The translations under genes were made by a program, and so were the position numbers. A stretch of DNA of 64,000 nucleotides, from positions 1 to 64,000 of the forward strand of contig VWPU01000917.1 in assembly GCA_013398955.1 (NCBI GenBank), in the 5' to 3' direction. Positions within the stretch are counted from its first letter, which is position 1. Every line of letters starts with the position of its first letter. Below the pieces are notes generated by a model. The model was not told the origin of the DNA. It saw only the letters and a program-made list of their open reading frames with translations, and searched no databases. This stretch comes from Callaeas wilsoni. Taxonomy: Eukaryota; Chordata; Aves; Passeriformes; Callaeidae. Positions 32,001 to 44,597 of this stretch are shown here, piece by piece.

Positions 32001-35000
32001 ACAGAAACCAGATTATTTGTTGTTTGGGTTCTCTTGTTTGTGTTTTTTTCCCTCCCTCTCCTCTGGAGGGCCCTCAAACACTTTACTGGTGAGCACTGGA
32101 AAAGTGAAAGGAGGCGTCCATCAGTACTCCAGCTCCCCCTTCATTGCCACCTCCAGAGGAAACGCAGACCCTCAAGTCTCAGAAATGATCAGAGGATGAA
32201 CTGGCTGGTTCCTCAGCAAAGCATCGAGCTGTTCTAGAGCCCTGGAGCCACCCTCCATCCCACCTCCACAGCTCTCAGACATTCATGTTCAGATACCCGC
32301 ACGAAGCATCCCAACAGCTCAGCCTTGGCACGTGGAAGCTCACAAAAACCCCAGGCAGCTGAAGAGCTGTTGCCTTCTCTCTTGTCCCAGTATTGCCAAG
32401 GAAGGGAAATAAATTGGGACTTAGTTGAAATGAGCTGGAGCACTTGTTGCTCCATCCCCATGCAAAGCAGCCAACCTGGGAAACCTCTTGTGGCCAAAAA
32501 TCATAGACCAGGCTTCCACTCAAGGACTAGGAAGTGGCTCTATCATAGCTATAGAAGATGAACATTATATTTAAGCCTTAAAATTACTCACCCTTAACAA
32601 AAAATAGCCATTGTCAGCTCCTTCCTGAGAGCAGCTGCCCTTGGGATGGAGCAGGAGAGCTGATGGTCCCAGCCCAGGAGCCCTACAAGGTTTCCTCCAG
32701 GGAGCACAACATACAGACTCCCTCCTCCAGGCAGACCAAACCTGCCTTTTGCCACAGCCCTTCAGGGCTAATCCCTCTGGCCAGCTCTGCTCTCTCAGAT
32801 GCTTGATTGCAGATTAGTTGGTGCTCTTTGGCCCTTCCCAGGCTGGTGCCATGGGGGTGGGAGTCACCAGCACAACCCTCCCGCCCACAGGTGGGCAGAT
32901 CCAACCTTTCTCCATCTGGCCCATGTGTCCCTCTCTGCATATCAGCAAAGTGCTTTAATCAATTAATGGGTGTAATTCCCCCCAGTTCAACCTCAGCCTT
33001 TTTGCATTCACATCGTTCCCAGGTATGTGCCAAGGCAGTAAAAAAACACCTGCATTTACTTCCTTCACAATCCACAGCATCACTGTAGGTGTTTCTCTTA
33101 GATTAAGGAAATCTCTTTACAAGAAAACTGTGTGGAATTGTTGAAGAGCTTTGCTCACCAAAAGTAGCATCATAAAATACAAAGCACCAGCCAGTCTCTG
33201 AGCAGCCCGGTGCCTTGAAGTGAAGCAGAAACTCACATAAACCTTGAGCAAGCACACACCAGGGAAAACTGCCCTGAAATTACCCTCTAGGATCTGCCTG
33301 TTGAGACAGGATGAAGGTTCTGTGCAAAATGAACTTGCATTTATTTGGAAATAAATGACAAATGGGTCCATTTGTCTTTTATTCTCCCATTAACGCTTGA
33401 ACCTGGGGATTATTATCCCTGCAGTGCCTAAGGCTTGCAGATGAAGTGACCTCTTCATCTGGACAGGATTTCCTTCATTTGGGGAATACCTTTCATCAGC
33501 CCATTCAGCCTTTTCACCTGTACCTTTGACCGCATACTTACTTTTCAAGTAATTTTGAAGAGTTTGCCAATTTAGTTCCATAGCTGGGATTTAGCTACAC
33601 AGCTCTGGGGCAAGGACAACTCCTGTGAATGGTGCTTGAAAAACAAGATCCACAATATAATAATTAATTCCATAAGCATGAGCTGGGGCACGAGCTCCAT
33701 AAAGAGACAGTCTGGGCTATCATTATTTCTGGTTTAGCCATCTCTAGCCACCTTGAGCCATTTATCTGGTGTCTCTGTTTACCTTCCTCCCTCAAAGTGG
33801 AAGTCATTGGCAGGGTGAACAAATAAAACAACCCAACCCGACAAGAGCACGAAAATGTGATTTTATCATTTTGTACATTATCAGTGATATTCGTTATGGA
33901 GTTTTCATTCTATTTGTATAAAATCTAGGTATTTTACCTCTCATGACACACATCTGGGGGAAGAGCAGGGAATGAAGATTCTCTAGGATGTAAATTATGT
34001 GAAATATCAAGATTTCAGGTAAAAATGGGTACCTTGGAGAAGGAAATTATCGTGAATAAAAATTACAGGGTCCTGTCAACAAGAACATACTCAAAGAATA
34101 CAAGTTCATGCTCTTCTCCTTGTTACCTCTGCAGCAAATGTGGTTCTGTGTATTTTTCCATTTCATTTCCTCACGCTTCTCCCTTTTCGTTACCCACTCC
34201 AGCTGTTAATTTCATCTGTCCCCTCTTACATTTAGCTTATGTTTATAACTAATTGTTTCTGTAGTAGATTATAAGCAAAAGGAAACGGAGACTGCTTTCT
34301 AATATTTGACCCTCGATAGCGAATATCACATCTCAGTGGAATAATTTACATGCTTAATCCTAAAAATTCTGTTCTCATGTTTAAATCAAAAGGTTAAGGC
34401 ATTGTTCCATCTCATTTTTATTAATGTGTTCACGGCTTTACTTTCCAGTGAGGATCAATGTATTTCCACACTAGGCCTGAGGAAAGAGGGAAGGCTGCTG
34501 CTTGGATGGGATTATATTTATTTCTGTTCTTTTCATTGTCCCGGTCATTAACTCCAAAATCCAGTCATTTAACCTGAAAATTAGCTGTGTTTCCTGTAGG
34601 TTTTTTGCCATGTACCTCTTACCCCCAGCCCGAGGTCTTTGCAGTGATCTGGAGATGTGTAACACCCAGTAAGTGCCGCGTCTCTGCTCAGCCTAGTTTC
34701 ACACCAGTGTTTCTCCAGTACTGGACCTCCACTGCACCTATACCTGATTTATCCTATGATCAGCAGGAGGAAAAGCATCAGGTACAGCAGAGAAAGGAGA
34801 GAGAGGCAAAAATAAGCTCAGGAAACACACTGAGTCATCCAAAATGTTGCAGATAATTATTTAGAAATAAGATATTCATTCCCAGTATCGTTTTCATTCT
34901 TTCCTACAGATTACCTCAACCTTGGGCACAGACAGAAGAATTTCTTCCCTTCACTGCAGTTTCTTTTCTGTCAGAGAAGGCAGCACAACCCCACAAATTC

Positions 35001-35616
35001 TCTTTGTAAGAGTCATCTGAATAAATGGACAGGACATTTACAGTAGTTCTGCTTTAATACGTGTGGCTGCCTAAGAGGTTTGCTCTACCCAGAAAATACC
35101 CTCACTCTGGCATTTTCTTTTCTTCTCCCAAAAGAAAGCCCAAGATATTGGATTACATGGCTTCCAACAACTCCAGGAAAGACACACATGTCAAAAAGGG
35201 GCTCATATTGCAATAAATATAAATATCAATCTTTATTTTGTTTCAGGAAACACGTGGAATTTTTTTCTCCCAGTGCAAAGAACCACAAGCACCAAGATCT
35301 GTTTCATTTTCTTCCATTTTCAGTCCTCAGTTTTTGTTTTCCCTTTTTTTTTCTGTTGAGAAAGCAAAGTGCACACAGACAGAAAACCTGAAGAAGAAAA
35401 AATGGAAAATATGGATTGAGAAAACTTTAAAAATTACACTTGAAATGAGTCATGTTTCTGAAGTTCAATTTTGACTTTTGTAGGTTTTTTTTTTTCCACT
35501 GGAATATGAAAATATATGAGGACAGTAAGTTAATAATGTTTGGACTATAATAGAATATTGACCTATTTTACCTCTGAGAGAGGGGAGGAATAAATCTAGG
35601 AATAAATCTTACTCAC
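29007..35616. other. no convincing gene; several lone splice-like signals
   Basis: Unique DNA. Noted but weak: about 30393-30417 on the reverse strand (strong acceptor and donor, 25 nt, ITFQIPKL), overlapped by an open plus-strand segment that ends at a GCCAG|GTGAGATTT donor near 30508. A long poly-T plus CCCCCCAG acceptor lies at 31047-31073. On the reverse strand 33543-33581 reads MELNWQTLQNYLK up to GTAAGTATG. Confidence 0.45.
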
Positions 35617-35645
35617 AGTACATCCTGTTGCAGTCAGCTCTTTTC
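35617..35645 (-). CDS. candidate 29-nt exon, unknown gene
   Basis: Very strong splice sites bracket it on the reverse strand: acceptor TGTTTCCCACCTCTTTGCTGCAG and donor ACT|GTGAGTAAGA. In the frame used by the chain it enters in phase 1 and leaves in phase 0, giving KELTATGCT. Its GA start completes a glycine codon with the single G left by the 156-nt exon 1.2 kb upstream, and its phase-0 end meets the phase-0 start of 5234-5279. An alternative open frame reads KRADCNRMY. The short length limits confidence. Confidence 0.28.
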
Positions 35646-36898
35646 CTGCAGCAAAGAGGTGGGAAACAGTGGCCGTCATTATCATCATCATCATTATGAT
35701 ACATAGAAATGTTGATCGTAATTATAGTACATGCCAGAGAGAGCTGTGAAGTGCATTTTATTTCTCACAAAATATCCTGGAGGTGCAAATTAGACAAAAA
35801 TAGGATTAATTAAGTCTCTTTTGTCTGCACGTTTCTATGCTGCTTTTAGGCACTTTTAAATGTGTTAGAGAAAAATCATCAGCGATAGCAAGATACATTT
35901 GTGACATAAAAATGTATTTTTTAATGATGTTGCTTCCAGGGATGTCTTCTGTGCTTGACCTAGAGGATGTTCAAAGTGGTCCAGAAGAACTCTGGGCCTG
36001 AGGTGTCCTGTGCAAGGCTTTGTGCTGTGAGAAACAAACACTGAACCAAGACAAACTGCTTCTTAAATGAAAACAAACATCTGTTAATTGTTTTCTGCAT
36101 ATAAGGGCGATGGATGTATTCATCCAGATCCAATAAAGGAGGAGAGATAAGCTGTGCTTGTTGATAACAGCCTGATTCATGCACACAGAGGATACAGAGG
36201 AACAAGAGGTAAACTGAATTTCCAGGTATCAAACCACGGAAATCAGGGGGTGAGGGAAGCCTTACGAAGGTGAGGAGGTGCTACTGCTTCTTGCTACGGT
36301 CGTGCATGTGTGTGTCATACCACTGGCACACAAATATTTTACATCGGTGCAGTGATGAAGGGCTTTCTTGTGAAAATGAGTAGAGAGGAGAGCGCTACCA
36401 AAGGAGTCTGGAAGCAAAGACACTTCCAGGCTCTGAGAGAAGAGGAACCACGGACCCAGGATTTTGTCGTGAGCAGGGTTTATTGGTACAGAACTGCTCA
36501 AAATGCTGCCGAGAAAAGCCGTTCTGTCGAACTGGGGCTGAGATGTGTGAGTGCCCACATTCTCCCTCATTTGGCTCTCTAGAGTCGACAGTCATGTCCT
36601 GGAACATGAAGAGACACTAAGATCTGAATGTCTGACTCACAGTGCCCGGATGGGCCCCTTTAGCACACCTCTCTCAGCTGCTTTGCCACTCCGTACTGTG
36701 AGCAAATAACCTTGTCCTTCACCCCCATCCCTGAACCCATTTCCTAGATTTACTTGGCATTCTTTTTCCATTGTTGAAACTCTGAGTCCAAGCCTGGGGA
36801 AGTTCACGCCACATCTTGTCTTGGACTTTCCATCCAGTATCACCACGTTCAGGGTTTTCTTGTCCGCTGGGGTGTTTGTGATGATTGAATGAACTTAC
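35646..36898. other. no convincing gene between two candidate exons
   Basis: Would be intron of the candidate minus-strand gene. It includes an ATC-rich run at 35676-35695. On the reverse strand about 36262-36570 is an open frame with a CCAATAAACCC motif that recalls an LTR end, but no TG...CA boundaries or target duplication were found. Confidence 0.4.
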
Positions 36899-37054
36899 CC
36901 TCAGTCAGCTTTGATTTCATGTCAGCAAAAAGACCCAGCAGGCCTTCACGAACCAAACTTCCTTCTTCTTCTTCTCCTCCACTTCTTTCTAAGTCCCTTC
37001 TGACAAAACCAAGGACCCTTGGGCCATATTTCCTATTTATTTCACTGTCTGAAT
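36899..37054 (-). CDS. best candidate coding exon, unknown gene
   Basis: The 156-nt segment on the reverse strand has a long pyrimidine-rich acceptor (CATTCTCTGTGCATCTGTTCAATTAG, given here only by its key part TCTGTTCAATTAG) and a near-perfect donor (GAGG|GTAAGTTC). It enters and leaves in phase 1 and encodes 51 whole codons. They start SDSEINRKYGPRVLGFVRRD, have a Glu run near residue 28, and end FADMKSKLTE. The composition (charged, amphipathic, no Cys or Trp) looks like real intracellular helical protein and unlike translated intron. It joins the 50-nt candidate at 39950 upstream and the 29-nt one at 35617 downstream without frame conflict. I do not recognise a family. Confidence 0.45.
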
Positions 37055-39949
37055 CTAATTGAACAGATGCACAGAGAATGACAGTTAAACAGCTTGAAAA
37101 ATAGGTTTCCAGCCCCTGAGGCAAAAGTTTAAACTATTCTCTTTTTTAATTTTTTTTGCCTCTATCAAAACAGCCTGAGTAAACCCTGCTGCTGAGCTAA
37201 TGCCTAGTTTAGAAATTGCTGCATTCTCTTGTTTTACTCTTTAACAAGGCTTAGAGTGAAGGCTTTGTGTTTCAGATACAACAAGAGAGCTACAACACGA
37301 ACTAATTGTACATCACTGAGGGGTATCACCAGTCAAAGAAGATGAAACCATTTGTGAAATGCTCCTATTTTCCGGGGCTGATGCAGCTTGTAAGCTGTTT
37401 TATTCCTTCATTACCGCTCTCCTTAAAGCTCACTCATGCAGTTCAGGCAATTCACAAGCAGTAGGAACTCTAATCCTGCTGCCTTCAAGATCTCATGGTA
37501 CTTTCTGAAGAGATCCCTCACAAATCAAATTCTTCCCCTCCATCCAATTCTTCTCTCTTGATTTTCCTTTTTTGTCTAAGAAACAGATCTGATTTGCTTC
37601 TGGGCTGGAGTTAACCAGAAGTGTTTAACCCCAGAGGCAGCTGCATTACAGCAAGGGACTACTTTGTTCCTATGAAAATCACCTGAAGAAGAAATGAGAA
37701 AATTCATTAAAATATCCTTGAGCACAGATTATGCTGTTAAAAGTGAACTATAACTTCATCAGAATCTGGAAAAAAAACCATGAGAAGTTTAAAACACCCA
37801 TTCCTTTATACTAAAATAATGCTGGGTCATGCTGTCCACTCTTGCATCCTTCTAACACTTTAGGCAAGTGCTTGTGTGATCACCTAGGAATCTCTGATCT
37901 TTCACTCTCTGTTTTATAGTGTTTTCAGGTCTCCAAGTACAAACATATGCTTGGATACTGAATGTCACACAAATGCCTTTAACAGCCCTGAATACAGCTA
38001 AACAGCACTTTACTACCAGGGCGTTGAAATGTGTTTTTACAAAACGTGTATACAAAATTTCAAAGAATATAAATGTGTACCAAAAATGCGTACAAAAATA
38101 ATTGCAGGATACCAAGAAAAGCTACACAGGTCTAAATTCAAACATTTGCAATGAACATTTACTCAGTTCTACTCCTAACCACCAGCAAGTGCGTAGAGAG
38201 ACTCCATCAACCCCTTTGTTTTCTTTTGATTGCTTTGTTTGGCTTTTATTCTAATTAAAGACATCCAGAAAACTTCAGGGGGTTATTGGTCTTCAGATTA
38301 TAACTAGGGATCAGGTCTGATATTGTTGTTTATTTGTGGAGATAAGAAGATAGAGCTGTTAAAGAACCACAGCCATTCAGGAAACGCACTGATAAACAAA
38401 CACACTCATGTTACATATGTGTGGTATCCACAAACACACACACACGTACGTAAGTGTGAATGAGAACATCTGAATATTCAAATAAATATTTCTCCTTCAG
38501 CTTTCCCACATGCTGTTGCAGAGCTGAGACAAAAGCAGAGAAGAAGCAAGGGGCAGTAGGTAACTCACTCTTTTGCTTCTGCCAAGGCTGTGGCTTCTCC
38601 CTGTGCCCAAAGGAGCTGCATGTGACACCCTCCAGGTTGTGGTGGCATCTCTGAAAGACCAAAAACCAAACACCACAAGGCATGGCGTGGACCAGGTGTC
38701 AGTGTCTGCTGAGGTATCTTGGCACCACTGCAGTTACTCCTGTATCTGGTCCTTTCCAGGCACTCAGAGTTCACATGACTCCTGTAACCTCTTTGGAAGT
38801 TAAAAGGACACAACCTGCTATTCTCAAAGGCAAACTTTTCCCAGGGGTGCTGAAATCCCACTCCTGTCACCATCACCATCACCAGTGGAGGTGATGCAGA
38901 GCAGCTCTGTTTGGCTTCCATCTCTCTCCAGGTGTGAGTCTCCTGGGCCTCTGTAGTGGCCTGATGGAAGAGGGGTAGCAGTGCCAATCTGTCACTAATA
39001 CCTGCTTTCCTTAGTTACTTTCCGTGTGCCTGGTCTGAGCATTCCTGGATTCCCAGCAGCAGGAATGCAATCATCACTGCTGCAGAGGCTCAGGGTGAGC
39101 CCTTGGGATGGCAGATGGCAGGCACTGCATCTCTGTGCTGAATCAGCATCTGTCAGCTCAATAGGTTTGATTAGAGCTGACAGGAGATCCTATAACATTC
39201 CTTCCAGTGAACACTAGACACCTGCCCATACAGCCTTAACTCCGTTTGCTCCATTTCTTATTCTCTTCATTCCCTGCACCATTCTGCTCTTCACACATCT
39301 TGTAGCTGCACTCCTCTTCCACTTCAAGTCAAGAATATACATGTTCAGAATAAAAAAGACCTGTTCTGTTAGTTAGGTCCTGTCTGTGGCAGGGTAGTTT
39401 AGGATAGTTTAGTTCTTTCCTCGTGCCTGAGCTTGTGCTCCTGTAGCTAAATATCTGACAGCATCACAGGAGAAACATTGAGGCCACCAAGCTTCAAGTC
39501 ACTGCAGAAAGAAGCTGTGCCTGAGTCAGATGGCTGGAGCTGGTGGAGTGAAATCCAGGGCTTTGGAACAAATCCTGAAGCATTATTTCATCTGAACACG
39601 GCACACCTGGCAGTCCTTGTGACTGGATAAATGCCTTTCAATCCAAAGCAGCGCAGCAAATTCGAACACGTCACCTCTCTGATAGGAAATCGATGCCTAC
39701 TTTTATTATTCAGGTTCCAGATCAGATTTTCCCTTTCCCTTTTTCACTGCCAAATCCCTGTCCTTCCAGTGGCTGCCTTCTGTTTACTCAGGAGAGTTGA
39801 AGAAAGGGCTGATGTGGAGGAAAATGACCATTGATGTTTATGTCACAGTGGGGAGATGCAGGTTAATGACAGATTGGTGACAGCCCTCAGGTGACAGGTT
39901 CCCTCCTGCACCATCAACCCATGAAGGGGATGCTGTTTATAGCACTCAC
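37055..39949. other. no convincing gene; simple repeats
   Basis: Would be intron of the candidate gene. It contains a CA run at 38432-38446 and a CACCAT triplet pair at about 38867-38884. A splice-bounded 82-nt segment at 38569-38650 on the reverse strand has an excellent acceptor (TTTTTGGTCTTTCAG) and donor (AAGA|GTGAGTTAC) but is open in all three frames, so it is uninformative. Confidence 0.4.
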
Positions 39950-39999
39950 TGGTCAGCTTTGCAACCACACTTTGTGATACTGTTTTCAAAATCTTTGTG
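39950..39999 (-). CDS. candidate 50-nt exon, unknown gene
   Basis: The acceptor (TTTCTTTTCGTTGGCTCTGAG) and donor (CCA|GTGAGTGC) on the reverse strand are both good. In the chain frame it enters in phase 2 and leaves in phase 1, reading TKILKTVSQSVVAKLT, an amphipathic helix-like segment. The leftover A plus AT of the 156-nt exon makes Asn. A second frame is open too. Confidence 0.3.
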
Positions 40000-40776
40000 C
40001 TCAGAGCCAACGAAAAGAAAGCAGGGACTCAAACACGAAACGTCCGCAAGGCTCATGACAGCAATGTCTGTGCCAAAGAAATCTGGCGTGTCTGAACTCC
40101 TCATCCCAAGAAGGCTGGTTTTTTCCCCTTTCTCCTCCACTCTCTTTTCTTCTCGGTTTCCCACCACATCCTGAGGTTTGAGTCACTGTGGGTTGTACTT
40201 TTATCAACAATGAAACACAGAGACACCTTTCACAGCTGCAGAGCTCGTTTCTTCCTTGGAATTTGGCTTTCTAAAGGTGAGTTGTTTGCTTTTGGAGAGT
40301 TCACACAGGTGTACACAGCCTCAGACTTGCACACAAAGAATGCTCCCTGTGCTCTCGCTGGAGGAGAATGACAGCCCTACACAGCTGGATCTGTCACTGG
40401 GGGTGGTGGCTGCTGCCCTCTTACCCCGGGGCAATAAGAGGATGCCAGACAAGCACTGCCAGCCTAATTAGAGCCCTGCAAAATTTAAAAAACAAAAAAT
40501 AAATTAAAAAGAACAATGGCTCACGAGCCTTTCCAAGATGCCGGATACACTGAGAAGTGACAACAGAATCAAGATTAATGTTATTGGTTTGGGATTCTCA
40601 CATGGAAAATTCATTTTAGAACTGCATTTGCAGCCTCTCATTTCATCCTGCTGCATTCCTCAGTCACAGGGGAGTGTTATTACCTGGGCTGGTCCAGGGA
40701 GTGGGCTGAGTTGCTCTTCCAGAAGCGCATCCTGCTGCTACCTGGCACGGCATCCCATCCCCTCGTGCGCTAATAC

Positions 40777-40796
40777 CTTTTGAACCTGGCACATTT
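40777..40796 (-). other. candidate 20-nt micro-exon
   Basis: Between acceptor TTCTCTAATGCCACAG and donor AAAAG|GTATTAGC on the reverse strand; phase 0 to 2, KCARFK. It was selected partly because it bridges the phases of 42113-42173 and 39950-39999, so it is weak. Confidence 0.15.
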
Positions 40797-42112
40797 CTGT
40801 GGCATTAGAGAACTTGATTAACTTTCCTTCTCAATATCCTTTTTTCCCCCTCATCCCAATCCCAGCAACTCTGTTTTACATTCTAGCTCTGCCTCTGCAC
40901 GTTCTGAATCTCTCTCCTACCAGAAATGATGAACTCTGGTGAGAAAGGCTCATTGGGTTGTATTTCCTGCCTGTCAAACAACAGGAAGCATCAGTAGCCT
41001 TGTGAGAAAACCACTTCTCATTACACCATGAGGTGACTGAGCTGGGCCCAGATGGCTTGGAGAACTTTGGAGAGCACCCACATTAGGATCTAAGTGTTAG
41101 GATGTTTATCTGGGCTTTTGATCCTATAACTCTTTCACGTTGCCTGTAAACTTTGACTCTGCCTACCATGGTTTCTCTGGCCAAATGCATTCCATGAGGA
41201 GGGTTATTTACACCTCCTGATCAGCTCAGGTGTGCACAGTGCTTCAAACTGCTCTGGTTGCATAAAGATACTTCCTGGTGGTGTTGCTTCTTTTGCTTTG
41301 CTCCGACTTGTGAGGTTTTAGCTCACACATATCCTGACAAGTGGGGATCTGTATGTTGATAAGCCCCTTTACTAATCCCTTTGACATGAGCTAAAACCCT
41401 TCCAAGTAAAGAAAATTTTCTCCTTCATTGTGTTTCAGTCGTCTAAAACTGGGTAAAAGAATTATATTGTGTGGTTCAGTTCACTCATCACGTGAATTGA
41501 ATAGGAAACAACTGATTCAAAGACTACACACCGTCCAAACCTGTTAATGTATATTGGGAGAAAGGACTTGAAAGAGTGTAGGTTCGCTTTCCAAATAACT
41601 TATGAAACAGAAAAGGAGCTATGGTCCTGCTTGGAAAAGCAGTGGGTCCTTGTTGGATTAAACATTTACCCTTAACAATAAACACATGCTTAAATCCACG
41701 TAAGACAAGTGAGACTAAAGAGTGGTGAGCTGGGACTCCATTGCAGAACATTTTCAGCTGTTTTCAACCCTGGAATTTTTTCCCCACATCCTGCAGACGC
41801 TGCCGGAAATCCCCAAGACAGCCGAGGGTATTTGGGTATTCACTTCTGCATGTCAAAATTTCCCCCTAGGCTTTGCAAAACTTCAACCAGCTCTGCTTTA
41901 TGTTTGCCTGAATGACAGTGTTAGCTACTGATTTCTGTTGGAGATGGTATAGTTCCAAAAATCAAAGGTTCAATTTTGCTGTAGTGGTTAAATGGAAATA
42001 AAAAACAGGCAAACTACCAATTTCCTGTCTGAAATGAAAGTAGCTACCAAGATGCAGTAAAAAAAGTCAAAGATTCAAACTGTGTCATTGAGCAGAGTTT
42101 CTCAGGACATAC

Positions 42113-42173
42113 CTGAAAGTGACTCTTCATTTTATTTTTCTCATCTATTTCCAGGTAGAACAGTCTTTCTTTA
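42113..42173 (-). CDS. candidate 61-nt exon, unknown gene
   Basis: Reverse-strand acceptor GTTATTTGCTGCCAACACATTGCAG (pyrimidine-moderate) and strong donor TTTCAG|GTATGTCC. It enters in phase 2 and leaves in phase 0, and its 20 whole codons read KERLFYLEIDEKNKMKSHFQ. The other two frames contain stops, which makes this one of the more informative short candidates. The product is unrecognised. Confidence 0.33.
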
Positions 42174-44034
42174 CTGCAATGTGTTGGCAGCAAATAACAT
42201 TTCATGAGACAGATACAGTCTGCAATGTCCTGTCTGCAGTTCTTATTAACAATTTTTCCTGCTCATCTATATCTGTGTCATCTGAAACAAAGAGTCTACA
42301 TGTCAGATGTTCATTATATTGATGATGTCCCAATGACAACCAATTTATTTTCCTGCCTGCACCTCAAAGAATTGTATTAGTAATGATGTCTATCTGCTCT
42401 AGAGATGCTTTGTTAAAAGTGATGGTCTGCCATAAGGATACTTAATTATATCTTCTTAAAGGAACACAATTAAGTTTGCAGGTAAAAGATAGCTCTAGAG
42501 TTAAAATGTATTTTCAAATTAGCTTTCCTGGTGGATAGGATGTTTAATTTTCATTTTGGTAGTCAAACTGGAGAATTGATCAGAGTGATCTGATAAGATG
42601 AATGCTCTCAAAAGCAGAGCTGACACTCATCGGAATTCTCCTTTAACCTTCAGCCAGTGTGATACTTGGTGGTGAAACCAGGGAAACAGCAGACACACAT
42701 GGCAGTGCACGGAGTCGTGAGAGACCCACTGTGGTAGGGACACTGATGGGGACAGGGCAGGCATCCCTCGGGGCTGTCAGAGATCAGACAGGGCTCTGCC
42801 GAAACTGCAGCTCTTCATTTGCGCTTCTGTCAAGGCTTCGTGGGGCAACAACAAGGAAATGTCATTCCCAGCCGATTCATTACTCCTCCTGTAACAAGAA
42901 GCTCATCCTGCACACGAGTGAGTGTTTGGCACTGGAACTATAAATATTCCCTGCTTGAACAAGCCTCTGTGGGACACTTGGCCATCCCATAATGGGGTAC
43001 AGGGCTTGGGGCACCACCCACACTTGGATCCTTTGCCCAGAAAGGGTCAATGTGAGTAGAGGTTGGCCAAGAACCAACTCATTCACCAAAACCAGCAGAA
43101 AGTCTCCTGTTCTCCTGAACCCTTCAGAGAACCAGGGGTCTTTCATCTGTGGTTTCCAAACTGTCCTGATAGTCCTACAGGTAGAAGTAGGACTTTCTGT
43201 AACAGCTTCACTTGATTCCTTTTTGGGATCATTTATCCTTTCAGTTCAGTCTGCTCCAAAGTTTTCCACATCACCTCTGACATATTGAGTTTCCACATTA
43301 GCTACAACATATTGATTATTTTTAGCTGAGCAATTCCTTTCTGAAAGCAAATCACTTTTTTTTTTTTCATAGCATTTTGGAAACAACCCCAAAAAGATGC
43401 CTGAAAGGAATGTCATGAAAATACATAGCAATACTTTCCTGCAGTACAAAACAGAACTCATTTAACATGCAGATCTCTGCAAACGTTGGAAACCACCTGC
43501 CTCCCAAAGCACACAATTCCGTAGTCCAAACCAGAAAAATAAATAAAGTATCTACATGCACACACACACATCTATGGACCCTTATCCAAGTCTATTTTAG
43601 TACAGCAGAAACCAGAATCTGTGGATGTAAAAAAGGACATAAAGAAGAAAGTCCTTTGTGCACTACTAATTTAAAAATAGTCTATCATAATTATTTCCAG
43701 AATATGTCAACATATAATTTAAAACAAATGTTTTGGATGAAAAAGTAGCTTTTCAAGTTACTGGTGGCAAGTAATATTTATAATAACATTGATTTTATTT
43801 GTGGTCTTTTCTCTCCTGCTTTCTGGTAAGCCACTCATTACTGGAACATATTTACCATACAGTTTGGACAAGAAATTGCCAATCTGTTGTCTTTTTGCAA
43901 ATTGTACAGTATGGTATTTTGTTAGTTGATTTTAATAATTATGATGATACCAGCTGGCTCAATCACCTGCTAATATTTCTGTTTATTAACTGGGGAGACA
44001 GAAAAACTTAAAACTAAAACCAATTAATACTAAG
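42174..44034. other. no convincing gene; intron or intergenic
   Basis: Unique DNA with a poly-T run at about 43358-43369 and a CA run at 43556-43570. Confidence 0.5.
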
Positions 44035-44312
44035 TCATAGAATGGTTTGTGTTGGAAGGGACCTTAAAGTTCATCTTGTTCAATGGGCAGGGACACCTTC
44101 CACTATCCCAGGTTACTCCAAGCCCCATCCAAACTGGCCTTAAACACTTCTAGGGCTGGGGCAGCCACAGCTTCTCTGGGCAACCTCTGCCAGGGTCTCA
44201 CCACCCTCACAGGAAAGGATTTCTCCTGCACACCTAACCTAAATTTCCTCTCTTTCAGTTTGAACCCATTACTCCTTGTCCTATCACTGCAGTTCCTGAT
44301 TGAGAGTCCCTC
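44035..44312 (-). mobile_element. CR1 LINE 3' fragment
   Basis: It starts TCATAGAATGGTTTGTGTTG and GGAAGGGACCTTAAAGTTCA and continues through CCATCCAAACTGGCCTTAAA, GGGCAGCCACAGCTTCTCTG, AACCTAAATTTCCTCTCTTT and CCATTACTCCTTGTCCTATC. It is a truncated CR1 in reverse orientation. Confidence 0.92.
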
Positions 44313-44542
44313 TCCAATAATTAATGATAATAAATGCACTTCCAGGTGCAAACATCTGGTTGAAATCAATGAATTTAATTAGTTTAATGAGTTGCAATTC
44401 ATTAAAAGAAAATACTGCAGAGAGTTGGCAAGCATTAATCACAATGTGACCAAAGTCTTCATGCTGATTAAACTTTCCACGTTATTCATGAGTCAATTTT
44501 TGAATCAGGCTTTAAGAACTATACCTGCTCCAGCAGACAGAA

Positions 44543-44597
44543 CAAAATAAAACAAACCAACCAAACCAAACCAAACCAAACCAACAAACAAAAAGAA
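44543..44597. repeat. (AAACC)n / CAAAC-rich simple repeat
   Basis: ACAAACCAACC followed by four regular CAAAC units and CAACAAACAAAAAG; a short A/C pentamer array with decayed edges. Confidence 0.85.

Noticed and set aside
36262..36570. Possible LTR end (reverse-strand CCAATAAACCC context)
   Set aside because: No TG...CA boundaries, no target duplication and no second copy could be found.
38569..38650. 82-nt reverse-strand segment with excellent acceptor and donor
   Set aside because: All three frames are open, so coding cannot be distinguished from chance; one frame would fit the chain in phase but competes with 39950-39999.
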